DNA of 64,000 nucleotides from Streptomyces albireticuli (GTDB lineage: Bacteria > Actinomycetota > Actinomycetes > Streptomycetales > Streptomycetaceae). Positions within the stretch are counted from its first letter, which is position 1. Every line of letters starts with the position of its first letter. This document shows positions 44,816 through 53,322 of the stretch, piece by piece. The stretch lies in assembly GCF_002192455.1 (NCBI RefSeq), contig NZ_CP021744.1, positions 62,001-126,000 of the forward strand, in the 5' to 3' direction. Position numbers and translations under genes: made by a program. A model generated the notes under the pieces. It saw nothing but the letters and a program-made list of their open reading frames with translations. It was not told the DNA's origin and did not search any database.

Positions 44816-45262
44816 CTATCGGCCCCCGGGGCCGCCGGGGAAGCGGCGGACGTAGCGTTTTTGCCAGGGGGTCTCGACGGCGTGGCGGTCGTAGTGGCGG
44901 CGGACGAACTCCACCGCCCGCCCGGGCGGTACGCCGTCGAGGACGGCCAGGCAGGCCAGGGCCGTGCCGGTCCGGCCGCGGCCGCCGCCGCAGGCGACCT
45001 CCACCCGCTCCCCCGCCGCCCGCTCCCACACCTCACGAAGAACGGTGCGGGCGTCGGCGGGGTCGGCGGGGAGCCGGAAGTCCGGCCAGCGCAGCCATCT
45101 GGCCTCCCAGGGAACCTCGGGGGGCCGTGTGCCGAGCAGGTGGACGGCGTAGGCGGGGGCGGGGCCGTCCGGCAGGGGGCGGCGCAGGCCGCGGCCGCGG
45201 ACCAGGCGGCCGGAGGGCAGGCGCAGGACGCCGGGGGTGTCCGGGTTCCACAGGCCGCTCAC
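44816..45262 (-). CDS. protein-tyrosine/dual-specificity phosphatase-like protein
   Basis: The 148-residue protein contains a CX5R loop in VACGGGRGRTGTALACLAVL (Cys, then Arg six residues on), the PTP catalytic signature, and a preceding acidic segment (LPADPADARTVLREVWERA). It is small and lacks any other domain. The ATG overlaps the stop of the upstream XRE gene (ATGA), so it is likely regulated by it. Confidence 0.82.
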   Translation of the reverse strand: MSGLWNPDTPGVLRLPSGRLVRGRGLRRPLPDGPAPAYAVHLLGTRPPEVPWEARWLRWPDFRLPADPADARTVLREVWERAAGERVEVACGGGRGRTGTALACLAVLDGVPPGRAVEFVRRHYDRHAVETPWQKRYVRRFPGGPGGR

Positions 45263-45465
45263 CGGGGCTCCGGTGGGGTGAGGTCGAGGACGAGGCCGGC
45301 TCCCAGCGCTTCGGCCGGCCGGGACAGGCTCCGGACGGTGGGTGAGTGGCGGCCCGCTTCCAGGCGGGAGACGACGCTGTGCGTCACGCCGGCGAGTCCG
45401 GCCTGGGACAGGCCCTGTCGCAGGCGTAGTGCGCGGAGCGGGTCTCCGGGCTCCTGCGGGGTCAC
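45259..45465 (-). CDS. XRE-family helix-turn-helix protein
   Basis: A 68-residue regulator: LRALRLRQGLSQAGLAGVTH and SVVSRLEAGRHSPTVRSLSR form the HTH. GTG 45465 overlaps the stop (TGA, 45462-45464) of a 17-codon ORF that starts at GTG 45515 (ELSIDRHDSAKDTRQ), a possible leader peptide. Its stop overlaps the ATG of the phosphatase gene, so the two are one unit. Confidence 0.75.
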   Translation of the reverse strand: MTPQEPGDPLRALRLRQGLSQAGLAGVTHSVVSRLEAGRHSPTVRSLSRPAEALGAGLVLDLTPPEPR

Positions 45466-45654
45466 TGCCGCGTGTCCTTGGCGCTGTCGTGCCGGTCGAT
45501 CGAGAGCTCGGTCACGCCACCACCGTATATGGCGTCTTTGCGATACGCGGGGCCTGCGGGGTGCCCGCAAGGGGGGTGCTCGCGGGCACGGCCTGCGGCC
45601 GGGGGGCGTGGTGGTCCCCCGGCCCGGTGTGCCGGCGGGCGGGGCCGGGGGCGG

Positions 45655-46311
45655 TCAGGGGTTGTTCGGGTTGTTCAGGTAGGTGAGGACGGCCAGGACG
45701 CGGCGGTTGCCGCTGTCGTCGTCGGTGATGCCGAGTTTCCCGAACAGGGAGGTGGTGTATTTGCTGATGGCGCTCTCGCTGAGGTAGAGCCGGCGGCTGA
45801 TGGCCTGGTTGGACAGTCCTTCGGCCATCAGGGCGAGGACGGAGTGCTCGCGTTCGGTGAGCTGTCCCAGGCGCCGGTGGGAGGTTCCGCTGGAGAGCAG
45901 TCCGGCGATGACGGCCGGGTCCATGGCGGTGCCGCCGGCGGCGACGCGTGCGAGGGCGTCGATGAACTGGTCGGCGTCGAAGACGCTTTCCTTGAGGAAG
46001 TAGCCGATGCCGCCGGTGCCGTCGGCCAGGAGTTCGCGGGCGTAGAGCTGTTCGACGTACTGGGAGAGGATCAGGACGGGCAGGCCGGGGAGTTCGGTGC
46101 GGGCGGCCAGCGCCGCGCGCAGGCCCTCGTCCGTCCCGGTCGGGGGCATCCGGACGTCGACGACGGCGACGTCCGGCCGCCATGTCAGCAGGGCGTCGAG
46201 GGTCTCGGGGCCGGTGGCGGCCGTGGCCACCACCTGGTGGCCGTACGCCGCGATGAGGCGGACCATGCCGTCCCGCAGCAGGTAGAGGTCTTCGGCTATG
46301 ACGATGCGCAT
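45655..46311 (-). CDS. NarL/FixJ-type response regulator
   Basis: A 218-residue response regulator. The receiver has the acidic pair (AEDLYLLR), phospho-acceptor Asp52 (AVVDVRMPP) and Lys in YFLKES; the C-terminal LuxR-type HTH is LTEREHSVLALMAEGLSNQA and ISRRLYLSESAISKYTTSLF. Its start overlaps the 3' end of the histidine kinase gene, so the pair is a two-component system. Target genes are unknown. Confidence 0.93.
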   Translation of the reverse strand: MRIVIAEDLYLLRDGMVRLIAAYGHQVVATAATGPETLDALLTWRPDVAVVDVRMPPTGTDEGLRAALAARTELPGLPVLILSQYVEQLYARELLADGTGGIGYFLKESVFDADQFIDALARVAAGGTAMDPAVIAGLLSSGTSHRRLGQLTEREHSVLALMAEGLSNQAISRRLYLSESAISKYTTSLFGKLGITDDDSGNRRVLAVLTYLNNPNNP

Positions 46312-47555
46312 GGGACCAAAATTCTCACGTGGGTCGGGCCGCCCGCCGGGCTGGTGATCTCCAGGTGGCCGTCGAAGACCGCGAGGCGGCGGCGCAGCCC
46401 CGCCAGCCCTCCGCCGGGGCGCTCGGCGGCGCCGCCGTGGCCGTCGTCCTCGACCTCGACCACGAGGTGGGTGCCGTCGTGGGCGAGGGAGATCCTCGCC
46501 CGGGTGGCCCCGGCGTGCCGGGCCGCGTTGGTGAGCAGTTCGGCGGTGGCGAAGTACAGGGCGGACTCCACCGGCGCCTCCAGGCGCAAGTGCCCGCCGG
46601 CGGTGACGGTCGCTTCCAGGGGGCTGTCCAGGGCGAGCGCGCGCACGGCGTCCAGCAGGCCCCGGTCGCTGAGGACCGGCGGGTTGATTCCCCGGACCAG
46701 CTCGCGCAGTTCGGTCAGCGAGGTGGCGGCGCCGGCCCGCGCGTCGCGCATCAGCGCCCTGGCCCGGGCGGGGTCGCTCTCCATCAGCCGCTCCGCGGTC
46801 GCCAGCGAGAGGCCCAGGCCCACCAGGCGGGCCTGGGCCCCGTCGTGCAGGTCCCGCTCGATCCGGCGGATCTCGGCGGCCTGCGCGAGGGTGGCGTCCG
46901 CGCGCTGGGCCGTCAGCTCCTGCACCCGGCCCGCCAGCACCATCGCCCGGGAGGGGCGCAGGAAACGGGCGGCCACCACCGGCAGGACCCGCCAGGCGTA
47001 GGGGGCGCCGGCGAGGGCGGCCGCCAGGCCCAGTGCCCCGGCAAGGCGCGCGGCGGGCGCCGGCCGGCCCAGCCACAGGACCGCCACCGCGGCCCCGGCG
47101 GGCGGGACGGCCGCGGCCACGCCCGCGGTGAACGGGACGATCACGGTGAACCGCAGATCGCGCCAGGTGGCGGGATCACACCAGCGCAGGCGCCACTTCT
47201 GGTCACGCAGGGCATCGCGGCGGGTGCGCTCGTAGGAGAAGCCGTTCCACCACTGGCCGGTGGACATCCGCGTCACCGGCCCTGCCCGCCGGTACCCGGC
47301 CGGAAGGACGGTGGCCGTCCAGGTGCGCACGAGGAAGCGGACCGCCCGGCAGAGGGGGCGGGACAGGGCGAGCGTGCCCGTGCACGCCAGCACCAGCGGC
47401 GCCGTCCACGACCACGGGTTCGCCGCCCCCCACCGGATGCCCAGCGCCACGGCCCCCGCCCACACGGCCGGGACCAGCATGCTCAACGCCGCCACGGCAC
47501 ACGCCCGCACGAACCCCGCACCGGCGCGCCCCGCCCACGAACCCAGCTCTCTCAT
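46296..47555 (-). CDS. histidine kinase (HisKA_3 type)
   Basis: The 419-residue kinase has about four N-terminal membrane segments, with a second pair near 140-190, then a HisKA_3 dimerisation region IRRIERDLHDGAQARLV with phospho-acceptor His237 and a HATPase domain (LYFATAELLTNAARHA, GGGLAGLRRRLAVF). It overlaps the response regulator by 16 bases. The sensor has no recognisable extracytoplasmic domain, so it probably senses the membrane. Confidence 0.92.
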   Translation of the reverse strand: MRELGSWAGRAGAGFVRACAVAALSMLVPAVWAGAVALGIRWGAANPWSWTAPLVLACTGTLALSRPLCRAVRFLVRTWTATVLPAGYRRAGPVTRMSTGQWWNGFSYERTRRDALRDQKWRLRWCDPATWRDLRFTVIVPFTAGVAAAVPPAGAAVAVLWLGRPAPAARLAGALGLAAALAGAPYAWRVLPVVAARFLRPSRAMVLAGRVQELTAQRADATLAQAAEIRRIERDLHDGAQARLVGLGLSLATAERLMESDPARARALMRDARAGAATSLTELRELVRGINPPVLSDRGLLDAVRALALDSPLEATVTAGGHLRLEAPVESALYFATAELLTNAARHAGATRARISLAHDGTHLVVEVEDDGHGGAAERPGGGLAGLRRRLAVFDGHLEITSPAGGPTHVRILVPCASS

Positions 47556-47720
47556 GACGCTTCCCTCGCCCCCACATCTTTTTTCCTTCCGGTGCTCCCA
47601 CTGTGCACCGGAAGGAAGGGGGGCACGGCCCCGGCCCGGTCAGGAGTGGGGCCAGCCCCACCTGCCCGTACGGCCACACCGATACCGCCCGCGTCCGCGC
47701 GGTCCGTAGCGTCGGCGGGC

Positions 47721-48161
47721 ATGGAAACCGATACACACACCACGGCCGGGACGTCCCTGCCCGGCGACTCCCGCGCCCAGGAAGCCCTCGGCGCGGCGAG
47801 GAACAGCATCAGGCTCTACGGCGGGCTCGGCGCCCTCGCCCTGCTGGCGGTCGTCGCGGTGGCGGGCAGCGGGTGTGCGGTGAACACGTTCATGGGGGTG
47901 CGGGCCGTCCTGCTGCCCGTGGCCGCCGTGCTGCTCCACCGGCTGGCCACCGCCGCCTCCCGCGGCTCCCGGCGGGCCTACGAGCGCGTGCGCGCCCTCA
48001 CCGTCATCCTGCCGGTCGCCATCGTCGGCGTGGACCTGATCCCGGGCATCTGCCCGCCGTGGTACGCCGTGACGCAGGCCGTGTGCATGGTGCCCGTCGT
48101 GCGGGCCGCGGTCCTCCTGCGCGGCCGCGCGCCGCGTGCCGCCTTCGCCAAGGGGCGCTGA
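47721..48161 (+). CDS. small membrane protein
   Basis: The 146-residue protein has four hydrophobic segments (for example LYGGLGALALLAVVAVAGSG and ALTVILPVAIVGVDLIPGI). It is divergent from the histidine kinase and may be regulated by that system. No family is recognised. Confidence 0.68.
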   Translation: METDTHTTAGTSLPGDSRAQEALGAARNSIRLYGGLGALALLAVVAVAGSGCAVNTFMGVRAVLLPVAAVLLHRLATAASRGSRRAYERVRALTVILPVAIVGVDLIPGICPPWYAVTQAVCMVPVVRAAVLLRGRAPRAAFAKGR

Positions 48162-48328
48162 GCGGGCGGCGCACGGGGACACCCGGTGCCCGCCGTCCCG
48201 GGGGCGGGGCGCCGGCTGCGCCGGGGGTGGCGGCAAAGGGGGCCGTCGCGCACCCATGCCCCTCGTGGAGCGCACCCTGCGTTCCGTCCGACGCGGTTGC
48301 ACCGGTCGGTGATTGCCCTTGAGGGCAC

Positions 48329-48529
48329 TCACCGATGGGGCAGGAAGTCCAAGGCCACGTCGCACTCCAGTGCCGTCGCGAGGCGCTGGAGAACAGGAAG
48401 GGTCGGGATGGTTTTTCCGGATTCGACGCGGGAGACGAACGCCTGTCCGGTCCCGGCGCGGGCGGCGAGTTCCGCTTGCGACATGCCCAGTTGCACGCGC
48501 CGCGCCCGTACGAGATCCGCCGCCATCAA
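48329..48529 (-). CDS. XRE-family regulator (antitoxin-like)
   Basis: A 66-residue HTH protein: ADLVRARRVQLGMSQAELAA and GTGQAFVSRVESGKTIPTLP. It overlaps the stop of the Uma2 gene (ATGA 48526-48529), so the pair is one transcript. A perfect palindrome upstream of the operon is a likely binding site. Confidence 0.85.
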   Translation of the reverse strand: MMAADLVRARRVQLGMSQAELAARAGTGQAFVSRVESGKTIPTLPVLQRLATALECDVALDFLPHR

Positions 48530-49110
48530 CCTGAACTCCGGCTGTAGCGCGGCAGCTCGGCCGTGTCGATGACCCAGTCACCGAACGGGATCTTGTCCCC
48601 GAAGACGTACGGGGCACGGCCCTCGTAGACGGGAGTCCCGCCCTTGTCGCCGATGGCCCAGTAGTGGACGCACGTGCCGTCGCGGGGATCGACGATGAGG
48701 TAGTGCGGAATACCGAGCTGCGGGTAGTGGCGCAGCTTGCTGTCGTAGTCGTTCTCCGGGTTGGAGAGGGAGACGATCTCGACGGCCGCGAGAAGAGCGT
48801 GAGGACTGATGGCGTCATCGGTGTCCATGGCCGCCTCGGGGAGAACGAGAACGTCCGGGCGGCGCAGCTGCCCGAGGTCGGCTTCCTCGATATCGCCGGA
48901 GGTGGTGGCCACGACGCCGGCGGGCAGCTGGGGCTGAAGCTGACGCTCGATGCGCAAGGCCGCGAGATCGTGACGACCGGCCGGGCTCATCATCATGACG
49001 AGCTGGCCGTCGCTGATCTCGACATGGGGGCTGAAGGGCGCGGGGGGGGTGAAGTGCTCGACGAGAGCACGCAGGTGCCTGTAGATCTCACGCTTGGCAT
49101 CAGCCGTCAT
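48526..49110 (-). CDS. Uma2 family (PD-(D/E)XK-like) protein
   Basis: A 194-residue Uma2-type protein with the restriction-endonuclease-like core: LRRPDVLVLPE, then AAVEIVSLSNPENDYDSKLRHYPQLGIPHYLIVD, where Asp, Glu and Lys fall in the expected order. Uma2 proteins are common in actinobacteria, usually with small regulators, and are suspected nucleases in stress or defence. ATG 49110 is downstream of the palindrome at 49123-49140. Confidence 0.85.
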   Translation of the reverse strand: MTADAKREIYRHLRALVEHFTPPAPFSPHVEISDGQLVMMMSPAGRHDLAALRIERQLQPQLPAGVVATTSGDIEEADLGQLRRPDVLVLPEAAMDTDDAISPHALLAAVEIVSLSNPENDYDSKLRHYPQLGIPHYLIVDPRDGTCVHYWAIGDKGGTPVYEGRAPYVFGDKIPFGDWVIDTAELPRYSRSSG

Positions 49111-49122
49111 GACTCCACCCTA

Positions 49123-49140
49123 TATGACGAAATCGTCATA
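49123..49140. promoter_or_regulatory. perfect palindrome upstream of the Uma2-XRE operon
   Basis: TATGACGA-AA-TCGTCATA is a perfect 8-bp inverted repeat with a 2-base centre, 13 bases upstream of the operon start. It most likely binds the XRE protein (autoregulation, as in toxin-antitoxin operons). Confidence 0.7.
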
Positions 49141-49180
49141 CCCCGAGTGTCTCTCCTCCGGCTTCACCTGGACGGACTCA

Positions 49181-50293
49181 TCACGAGCTGGGGGTGATGA
49201 GGAAGACGGGGACGGGGGCGGCGCCGGTGCTGACGTTCAGCAAGGAGGTGCGCGAGAGGCGGCAGATGCAGCCCGGGGAGTCGGTGCCGAAGAGGAAGGG
49301 GTCGGTGCTCTCGGCGTACTCCCGCACGCGCAGCCGGCCGCCGGCGAGGTCGGGGTAGGGGGCGGTGGGCAGCGGTACCCGTTCCTGGAGGACGTGCGGG
49401 GTCAGCAGGGCCCGGCCCAGGGCGGAGTGCCAGGCCTGGTCGGTGGTCTCCCAGCCGCAGAGCACGCCTTTGCCGCCGTAGTCGTCGTTGGGTTTGAGGA
49501 CCAGGTGCGCGCGCCGGGCCCGGGCCAGGTCCAGGAGGCCGGTGCGGCGCCCCTCGGGGCAGGTGGTGGGCCCCGCCCGCACAGCCGGGTCCAGGGCACC
49601 AGGTCCCGGGCGGCGGCCGCCTCGGAAGGGGGCAGCAGCCCGCCGGCGGCCGGGTCGGTGAGCAGGGCCAGGACCGACTTCTTGTGCGCCAGGTGGCTGG
49701 TGAAGGGGTTGACCATCACGCACGCCCCGGCGGCCCAGGCGCGGGTCAGCGGGTGTGCGGCCAGGGCGTGCCCGTAGCGGGCGAACTCCTCCATCACCGC
49801 GGTGCCCTTCCAGGCGTCGGCGAGCAGGTCCTGGGTGACGAATGCCGGCGGGGCTGTGGGCGTTGCACTCGACGAAGGCCGTCCGGCCGCCGGCGCGGAA
49901 CCCGTCGAGGCGGGAGTGCGGGCTGAGCGGCCCGGCCGGGGGGACCAGGGCGGCCAGCGCGGCCTCCTGGGGGGTGAGGGCCAGGTGCGCGCGGACGAGG
50001 TCGCCTTCTTCGCCCGGGTACAGGGCGTGGGAGGCCAGGCGGTCGAGGGCGAGGGTGGCGCCTTCGGCGCGTACGCGGGCGTGGTCGGTGGCGCTGATGA
50101 GCCGGGGGCGCAGCAGGGGGCGCAGGGGGTGGCCGTGGAAGGTCAGGCCCATGGCGTGCTGGTGGGTGCGCAGGTGGTGGTCGGTGGCCCGGGCGGTGTC
50201 GTCCTGGGTGAGGAGGGCGTGGAAGCGGTGGAGGGCGGTCTCCGTGTCTGTTTCCGGGTCTGTTTCTGGGTCTGGGGCGGGCGGGGTGGTCAC
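49181..50293 (-). CDS. circularly permuted ATP-grasp-like protein with two compensating frameshifts
   Basis: Read in one frame, the 370-residue protein has a sensible N-terminal part ending FVECNAHSPAG, an improbable middle, and a sensible end from TGLLDLARARRAHLVLKPND through DYGGKGVLCGWET to LLNVSTGAAPVPVFLI. In the +1 frame the middle reads as good protein (AFVTQDLLADAWKGTAVMEE ... NPFTSHLAHKKSVLALLTDP). Frame changes lie at about 49840-49855 and 49579-49586 and cancel out. The intact protein would be an ATP-grasp-type ligase of unknown substrate. GTG 50293 overlaps the stop of the gene upstream (GTGA). Confidence 0.7.
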   Translation of the reverse strand: MTTPPAPDPETDPETDTETALHRFHALLTQDDTARATDHHLRTHQHAMGLTFHGHPLRPLLRPRLISATDHARVRAEGATLALDRLASHALYPGEEGDLVRAHLALTPQEAALAALVPPAGPLSPHSRLDGFRAGGRTAFVECNAHSPAGIRHPGPARRRLEGHRGDGGVRPLRARPGRTPADPRLGRRGVRDGQPLHQPPGAQEVGPGPAHRPGRRRAAAPFRGGRRPGPGALDPAVRAGPTTCPEGRRTGLLDLARARRAHLVLKPNDDYGGKGVLCGWETTDQAWHSALGRALLTPHVLQERVPLPTAPYPDLAGGRLRVREYAESTDPFLFGTDSPGCICRLSRTSLLNVSTGAAPVPVFLITPSS

Positions 50294-50691
50294 TGTGGGC
50301 GGGGCCGGCCGGGGTGGTCCGGCTGCCCGGTGGGCCCGTCCGGGGCCTGGTCCCGGCCCGCGTGCCGGGCCCGGTTCCGCTCCTGGTCCTGGTCCTGGGC
50401 CTGGCCCTGGTTGTGGTCTTGGTGGTGGTTGTGGTCTTGGTGGTGGTGGGGGTCCTCGCCGGGGATCTCCTCCAGGTCCTCGTCCGGGCCGGCGGTCAGG
50501 AGGTCGTGGGCGCCCTGGACGACCTGCTGCGGGGTGAAGCCGACTCCGCCGGGGACGGCCGTACGGGCCTCCTCGATCGCCTCTTTGACGGACATGCCCA
50601 GCTGGAGGCGGTCGGCGGCTTCCTTCGCCACGGGATACAGCGGGCCGAGGGCTTCGGCGGCGGGGTGGGCGGGGTGCTCGTGCGGGCCCAT
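50290..50691 (-). CDS. hypothetical protein with His/Gln/Asp-rich tail
   Basis: A 133-residue protein. The N-terminal half is a helical domain (YPVAKEAADRLQLGMSVKEA, GVGFTPQQVVQGAHDLLTAG), and the tail is low-complexity (HHHQDHNHHQDHNQGQAQDQ). ATG 50691 has AAGGAC at good distance; a farther ATG at 50730 has no ribosome site. Its stop overlaps the ATP-grasp start, so the two genes are translationally coupled. Confidence 0.7.
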   Translation of the reverse strand: MGPHEHPAHPAAEALGPLYPVAKEAADRLQLGMSVKEAIEEARTAVPGGVGFTPQQVVQGAHDLLTAGPDEDLEEIPGEDPHHHQDHNHHQDHNQGQAQDQDQERNRARHAGRDQAPDGPTGQPDHPGRPRPQ

Positions 50692-50868
50692 GGTGTCGTC
50701 CTTGCCACGGTGGATGACCGACGGTGACATGAAAACACAAGGGGGCCGGGGGTGCCCGGTGCCCGCACCCCTCCCCGGCCCCGGCGCCTCTTGCCGGGGC
50801 CGGTCCCGGGGAGGCGGCGGGGAGTGCGGGGAGGGGTGTCTGGTGCGCCGTCACCCGCCCCCGGGGGG

Positions 50869-52494
50869 TTACAGGTGGGTGGGGGCGAACATCTTCAGGA
50901 CGGCCGGGAGGACGACGACCGAGGGGCCCGGGGCGGCGAGGGCCTTGGCCAGGTCCTCGCCCAGGCGGCCGGGGGTGGTGCGGGTGGCGGGGACGCCGAA
51001 GGAGGCGGCCAGGGCGGTGAAGTCGGGGCGGGCCAGCTCGGTGGCGGTGGCCTGGCCGAAGGCGTCGCTCATGTACTCGCGCAGGATGCCGTAGCCGCCG
51101 TCGTCGACGATGAGCCAGGTGACGGGCAGGCCGTACTGGCGGGCGGTGGCGAGTTCGGCGATCGAGTACATCGCGCCGCCGTCGCCGGAGACGGCCAGGA
51201 CGGGGCGGGCGGGGTCGGTGGTGGCGGCGCCGAGGGCGGCGGGGAAGGCGTAGCCCAGGCCGCCGGCGCCCTGGGCGGAGTGGAAGGGGCCGGTGCGGGG
51301 GTCGAAGGCGGACCAGGCCCAGTAGCCCAGGATCGTCATGTCCCAGAAGCTGGGGGCGTCGTCGGGCAGGGCCTCGCGGACGGCGGCCAGGACCTGCTGC
51401 TCGGTGTCCAGGTCCTGGCCGGCGATGCGGGCGTGGACCTTCTCCAGCAGGGTGCGGGCTCGTTCCCTCCCCTGCCCGGCGGGGCGGGAGGTGACGGCGC
51501 CGGCGAGGGCGGCCAGGGCGGGGGCGGCGTCGGCGTGCAGGGCGAGAGCCTGGTGGTTGGACTCCAGCTTGCCCAGGTCCGCCTCGATCTGGATCACCTG
51601 CCCGCGGGGGCGGAAGGTGTGGTAGTTCGAGGAGAGTTCGCCCAGGCCGGAGCCGGCGACGAGGAGGACGTCGGCGTCCTGGAGGAAGCCGGTGGTGTGC
51701 CGGTCCTCCAGCCAGGAGCGCACGGAGAGCGGGTGCTGCCAGGGGAAGGCGCCCTTGCCGCCGAACGTGCAGGCCACCGGCGCGTCCAGCTTCTCCGCCA
51801 GCGTGCGCAGCGCCCGCTGGGCGCCGGCGCGGACGACGCCGCCGCCGGCCAGGACGGCGGGGCGGGCGGCACGGTCCAGGGCGGCGGCCGCTTCCTCGAT
51901 CAGTTCCGGGCGCGGGAGGAGCGGTGCGGGGGTGGCGTCCAGGGCGCGTACGGGCGGCACGGTGGTGGGGTCCAGGAGGACGTCCTGCGGGATCTCCACC
52001 CAGACCGGGCCGGCCGGTGCCTGGAGGGCGTGGCGCCAGGCGGCGGCCAGGGCGGAGGGGATCTGGGAGGCGGTGCGGACGGTGCAGGTGCTCTTGACGA
52101 TGTCGCGGAAGGAGGCCTGCTGGTCGCGCAGTTCGTGCAGGTAGCCCTTGCGGCCGCCGCCGAGCCCGGCGGTGGGGATCTGGCTGGAGATGCCCAGTAC
52201 GGGGGCGCAGGCGGCGGCCGATTCCTGGAGGGCGGGAAGCGTCATCAGGGCGCCGGGTCCGGTGGAGACCAGCAGCGGGGTGACCGTGCCGGTCAGGCGG
52301 GCGCGGGCGTCGGCGGCGAAGCCCGCGTTGTTCTCCGTGCGCAGGCCCACGTAGCGCAGGGAGGAGCGGCGCAGCGCGTCGAAGAGGCCGAGGGCGTGCT
52401 GGCCGGGCAGCCCGAAGACGGTGTCCGCGCCGAGCGCGGTCAGCGAGTGGAGGACGAGGTCCCCTCCGGTGCGGGGGCGCTGCGCTGTGCTCAT
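50869..52494 (-). CDS. thiamine diphosphate-dependent enzyme
   Basis: The 541-residue enzyme belongs to the acetolactate synthase/benzoylformate decarboxylase family: the cofactor-activating Glu lies in RTENNAG (about 52-58), and the ThDP-binding motif starts GDGGAMYSIAELATARQYGL and ends about 26 residues later in a VDDGGYG segment. The remaining sequence is close to oxalyl-CoA decarboxylase or similar members that act on 2-oxo acids, but the exact substrate is not visible. It is flanked by unrelated genes and has no small regulatory subunit, so acetolactate synthase is unlikely. Confidence 0.88.
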   Translation of the reverse strand: MSTAQRPRTGGDLVLHSLTALGADTVFGLPGQHALGLFDALRRSSLRYVGLRTENNAGFAADARARLTGTVTPLLVSTGPGALMTLPALQESAAACAPVLGISSQIPTAGLGGGRKGYLHELRDQQASFRDIVKSTCTVRTASQIPSALAAAWRHALQAPAGPVWVEIPQDVLLDPTTVPPVRALDATPAPLLPRPELIEEAAAALDRAARPAVLAGGGVVRAGAQRALRTLAEKLDAPVACTFGGKGAFPWQHPLSVRSWLEDRHTTGFLQDADVLLVAGSGLGELSSNYHTFRPRGQVIQIEADLGKLESNHQALALHADAAPALAALAGAVTSRPAGQGRERARTLLEKVHARIAGQDLDTEQQVLAAVREALPDDAPSFWDMTILGYWAWSAFDPRTGPFHSAQGAGGLGYAFPAALGAATTDPARPVLAVSGDGGAMYSIAELATARQYGLPVTWLIVDDGGYGILREYMSDAFGQATATELARPDFTALAASFGVPATRTTPGRLGEDLAKALAAPGPSVVVLPAVLKMFAPTHL

Positions 52495-52589
52495 GGGTGG
52501 GTGCCTCTCCGGGGACTGTGCGGGGGGGGTGGGCAGGGGTCGGGGCCCATTGTCCGGGGGCGGGGTGGGCGGGGGCGTGGGTGGGCTTC

Positions 52590-52642
52590 TTCCGCGGGGT
52601 TGCGGCGGGTATTCCGCGGGGTTGCGGCGGGTGTTCCGCGGG
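52590..52642. repeat. 22-bp direct repeats upstream of the Uma2 gene
   Basis: TTCCGCGGGGTTGCGGCGGG plus two bases is present at 52590-52611 and 52612-52633, followed by a partial third copy to 52642. It lies between the divergent ThDP enzyme and Uma2 genes and might be a regulatory array. Confidence 0.6.
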
Positions 52643-52736
52643 CCCGGGCGGGGCCGCAGCGGTCCCGGTGACGGTCCGTCGTCGCGTTACGCTGAGCCAC
52701 AGGGACAGCTCACGAGGCCATCAAGGAGGCAGTCTC

Positions 52737-53297
52737 ATGGACTACGCCCGGATGCGTGCGGTCGCGGACCAGCTCGCCGCCCATGCGCCGGAGGACGTCT
52801 GGGCCACCGAGATCAGCGGGAACGAGATCATCATGATGATGAGCCCGGCCAACTTGCACGAGCTCATCGTCTACCGCCTGGCCAAGCACCTCGACCGTCA
52901 GCTCGACCGGTCGGCACCGGGGCTGATCGCGCACGGCGGGGCCGACGTGGAGGACCCCGAGGCGGGGATCAAGCGGCGCCCCGACGTTATGGTCTTCCCC
53001 GAACAGGCCCTGGAGTCGGGGGAAGCGGTCCACCCCCGGGAGATCACCGCGGTGGTGGAGGTCGTCTCCCGGTCGAACCCGGAGAACGACTACGAGGGCA
53101 AGATGCGCGACTACCCCACCATGGGCATCCCGTACTACCTCATCATCGACCCCCGCAACGGAACAGGGCTTCTTCTCTCGGCCCCGCACGCCACCCCGGA
53201 AGGACCCCGGTACAGCACGCGCCGCGAGTTCCGGTTCGGTGAGACCGTCCCCCTGGGCACGTACAGCATCGACACCTCCGTGTTCCCGGTCTACTGA
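52737..53297 (+). CDS. Uma2 family (PD-(D/E)XK-like) protein
   Basis: A 186-residue Uma2 protein similar to the one at 48526-49110, with the endonuclease-like core KRRPDVMVFPE, AVVEVVSRSNPENDYEGKMR and YPTMGIPYYLIIDPRNG. AAGGAGG precedes ATG 52737. Unlike the other copy it has no XRE partner. Confidence 0.88.
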   Translation: MDYARMRAVADQLAAHAPEDVWATEISGNEIIMMMSPANLHELIVYRLAKHLDRQLDRSAPGLIAHGGADVEDPEAGIKRRPDVMVFPEQALESGEAVHPREITAVVEVVSRSNPENDYEGKMRDYPTMGIPYYLIIDPRNGTGLLLSAPHATPEGPRYSTRREFRFGETVPLGTYSIDTSVFPVY

Positions 53298-53322
53298 GGC
53301 CCTACGCCCGCCCTGAGGCTGG

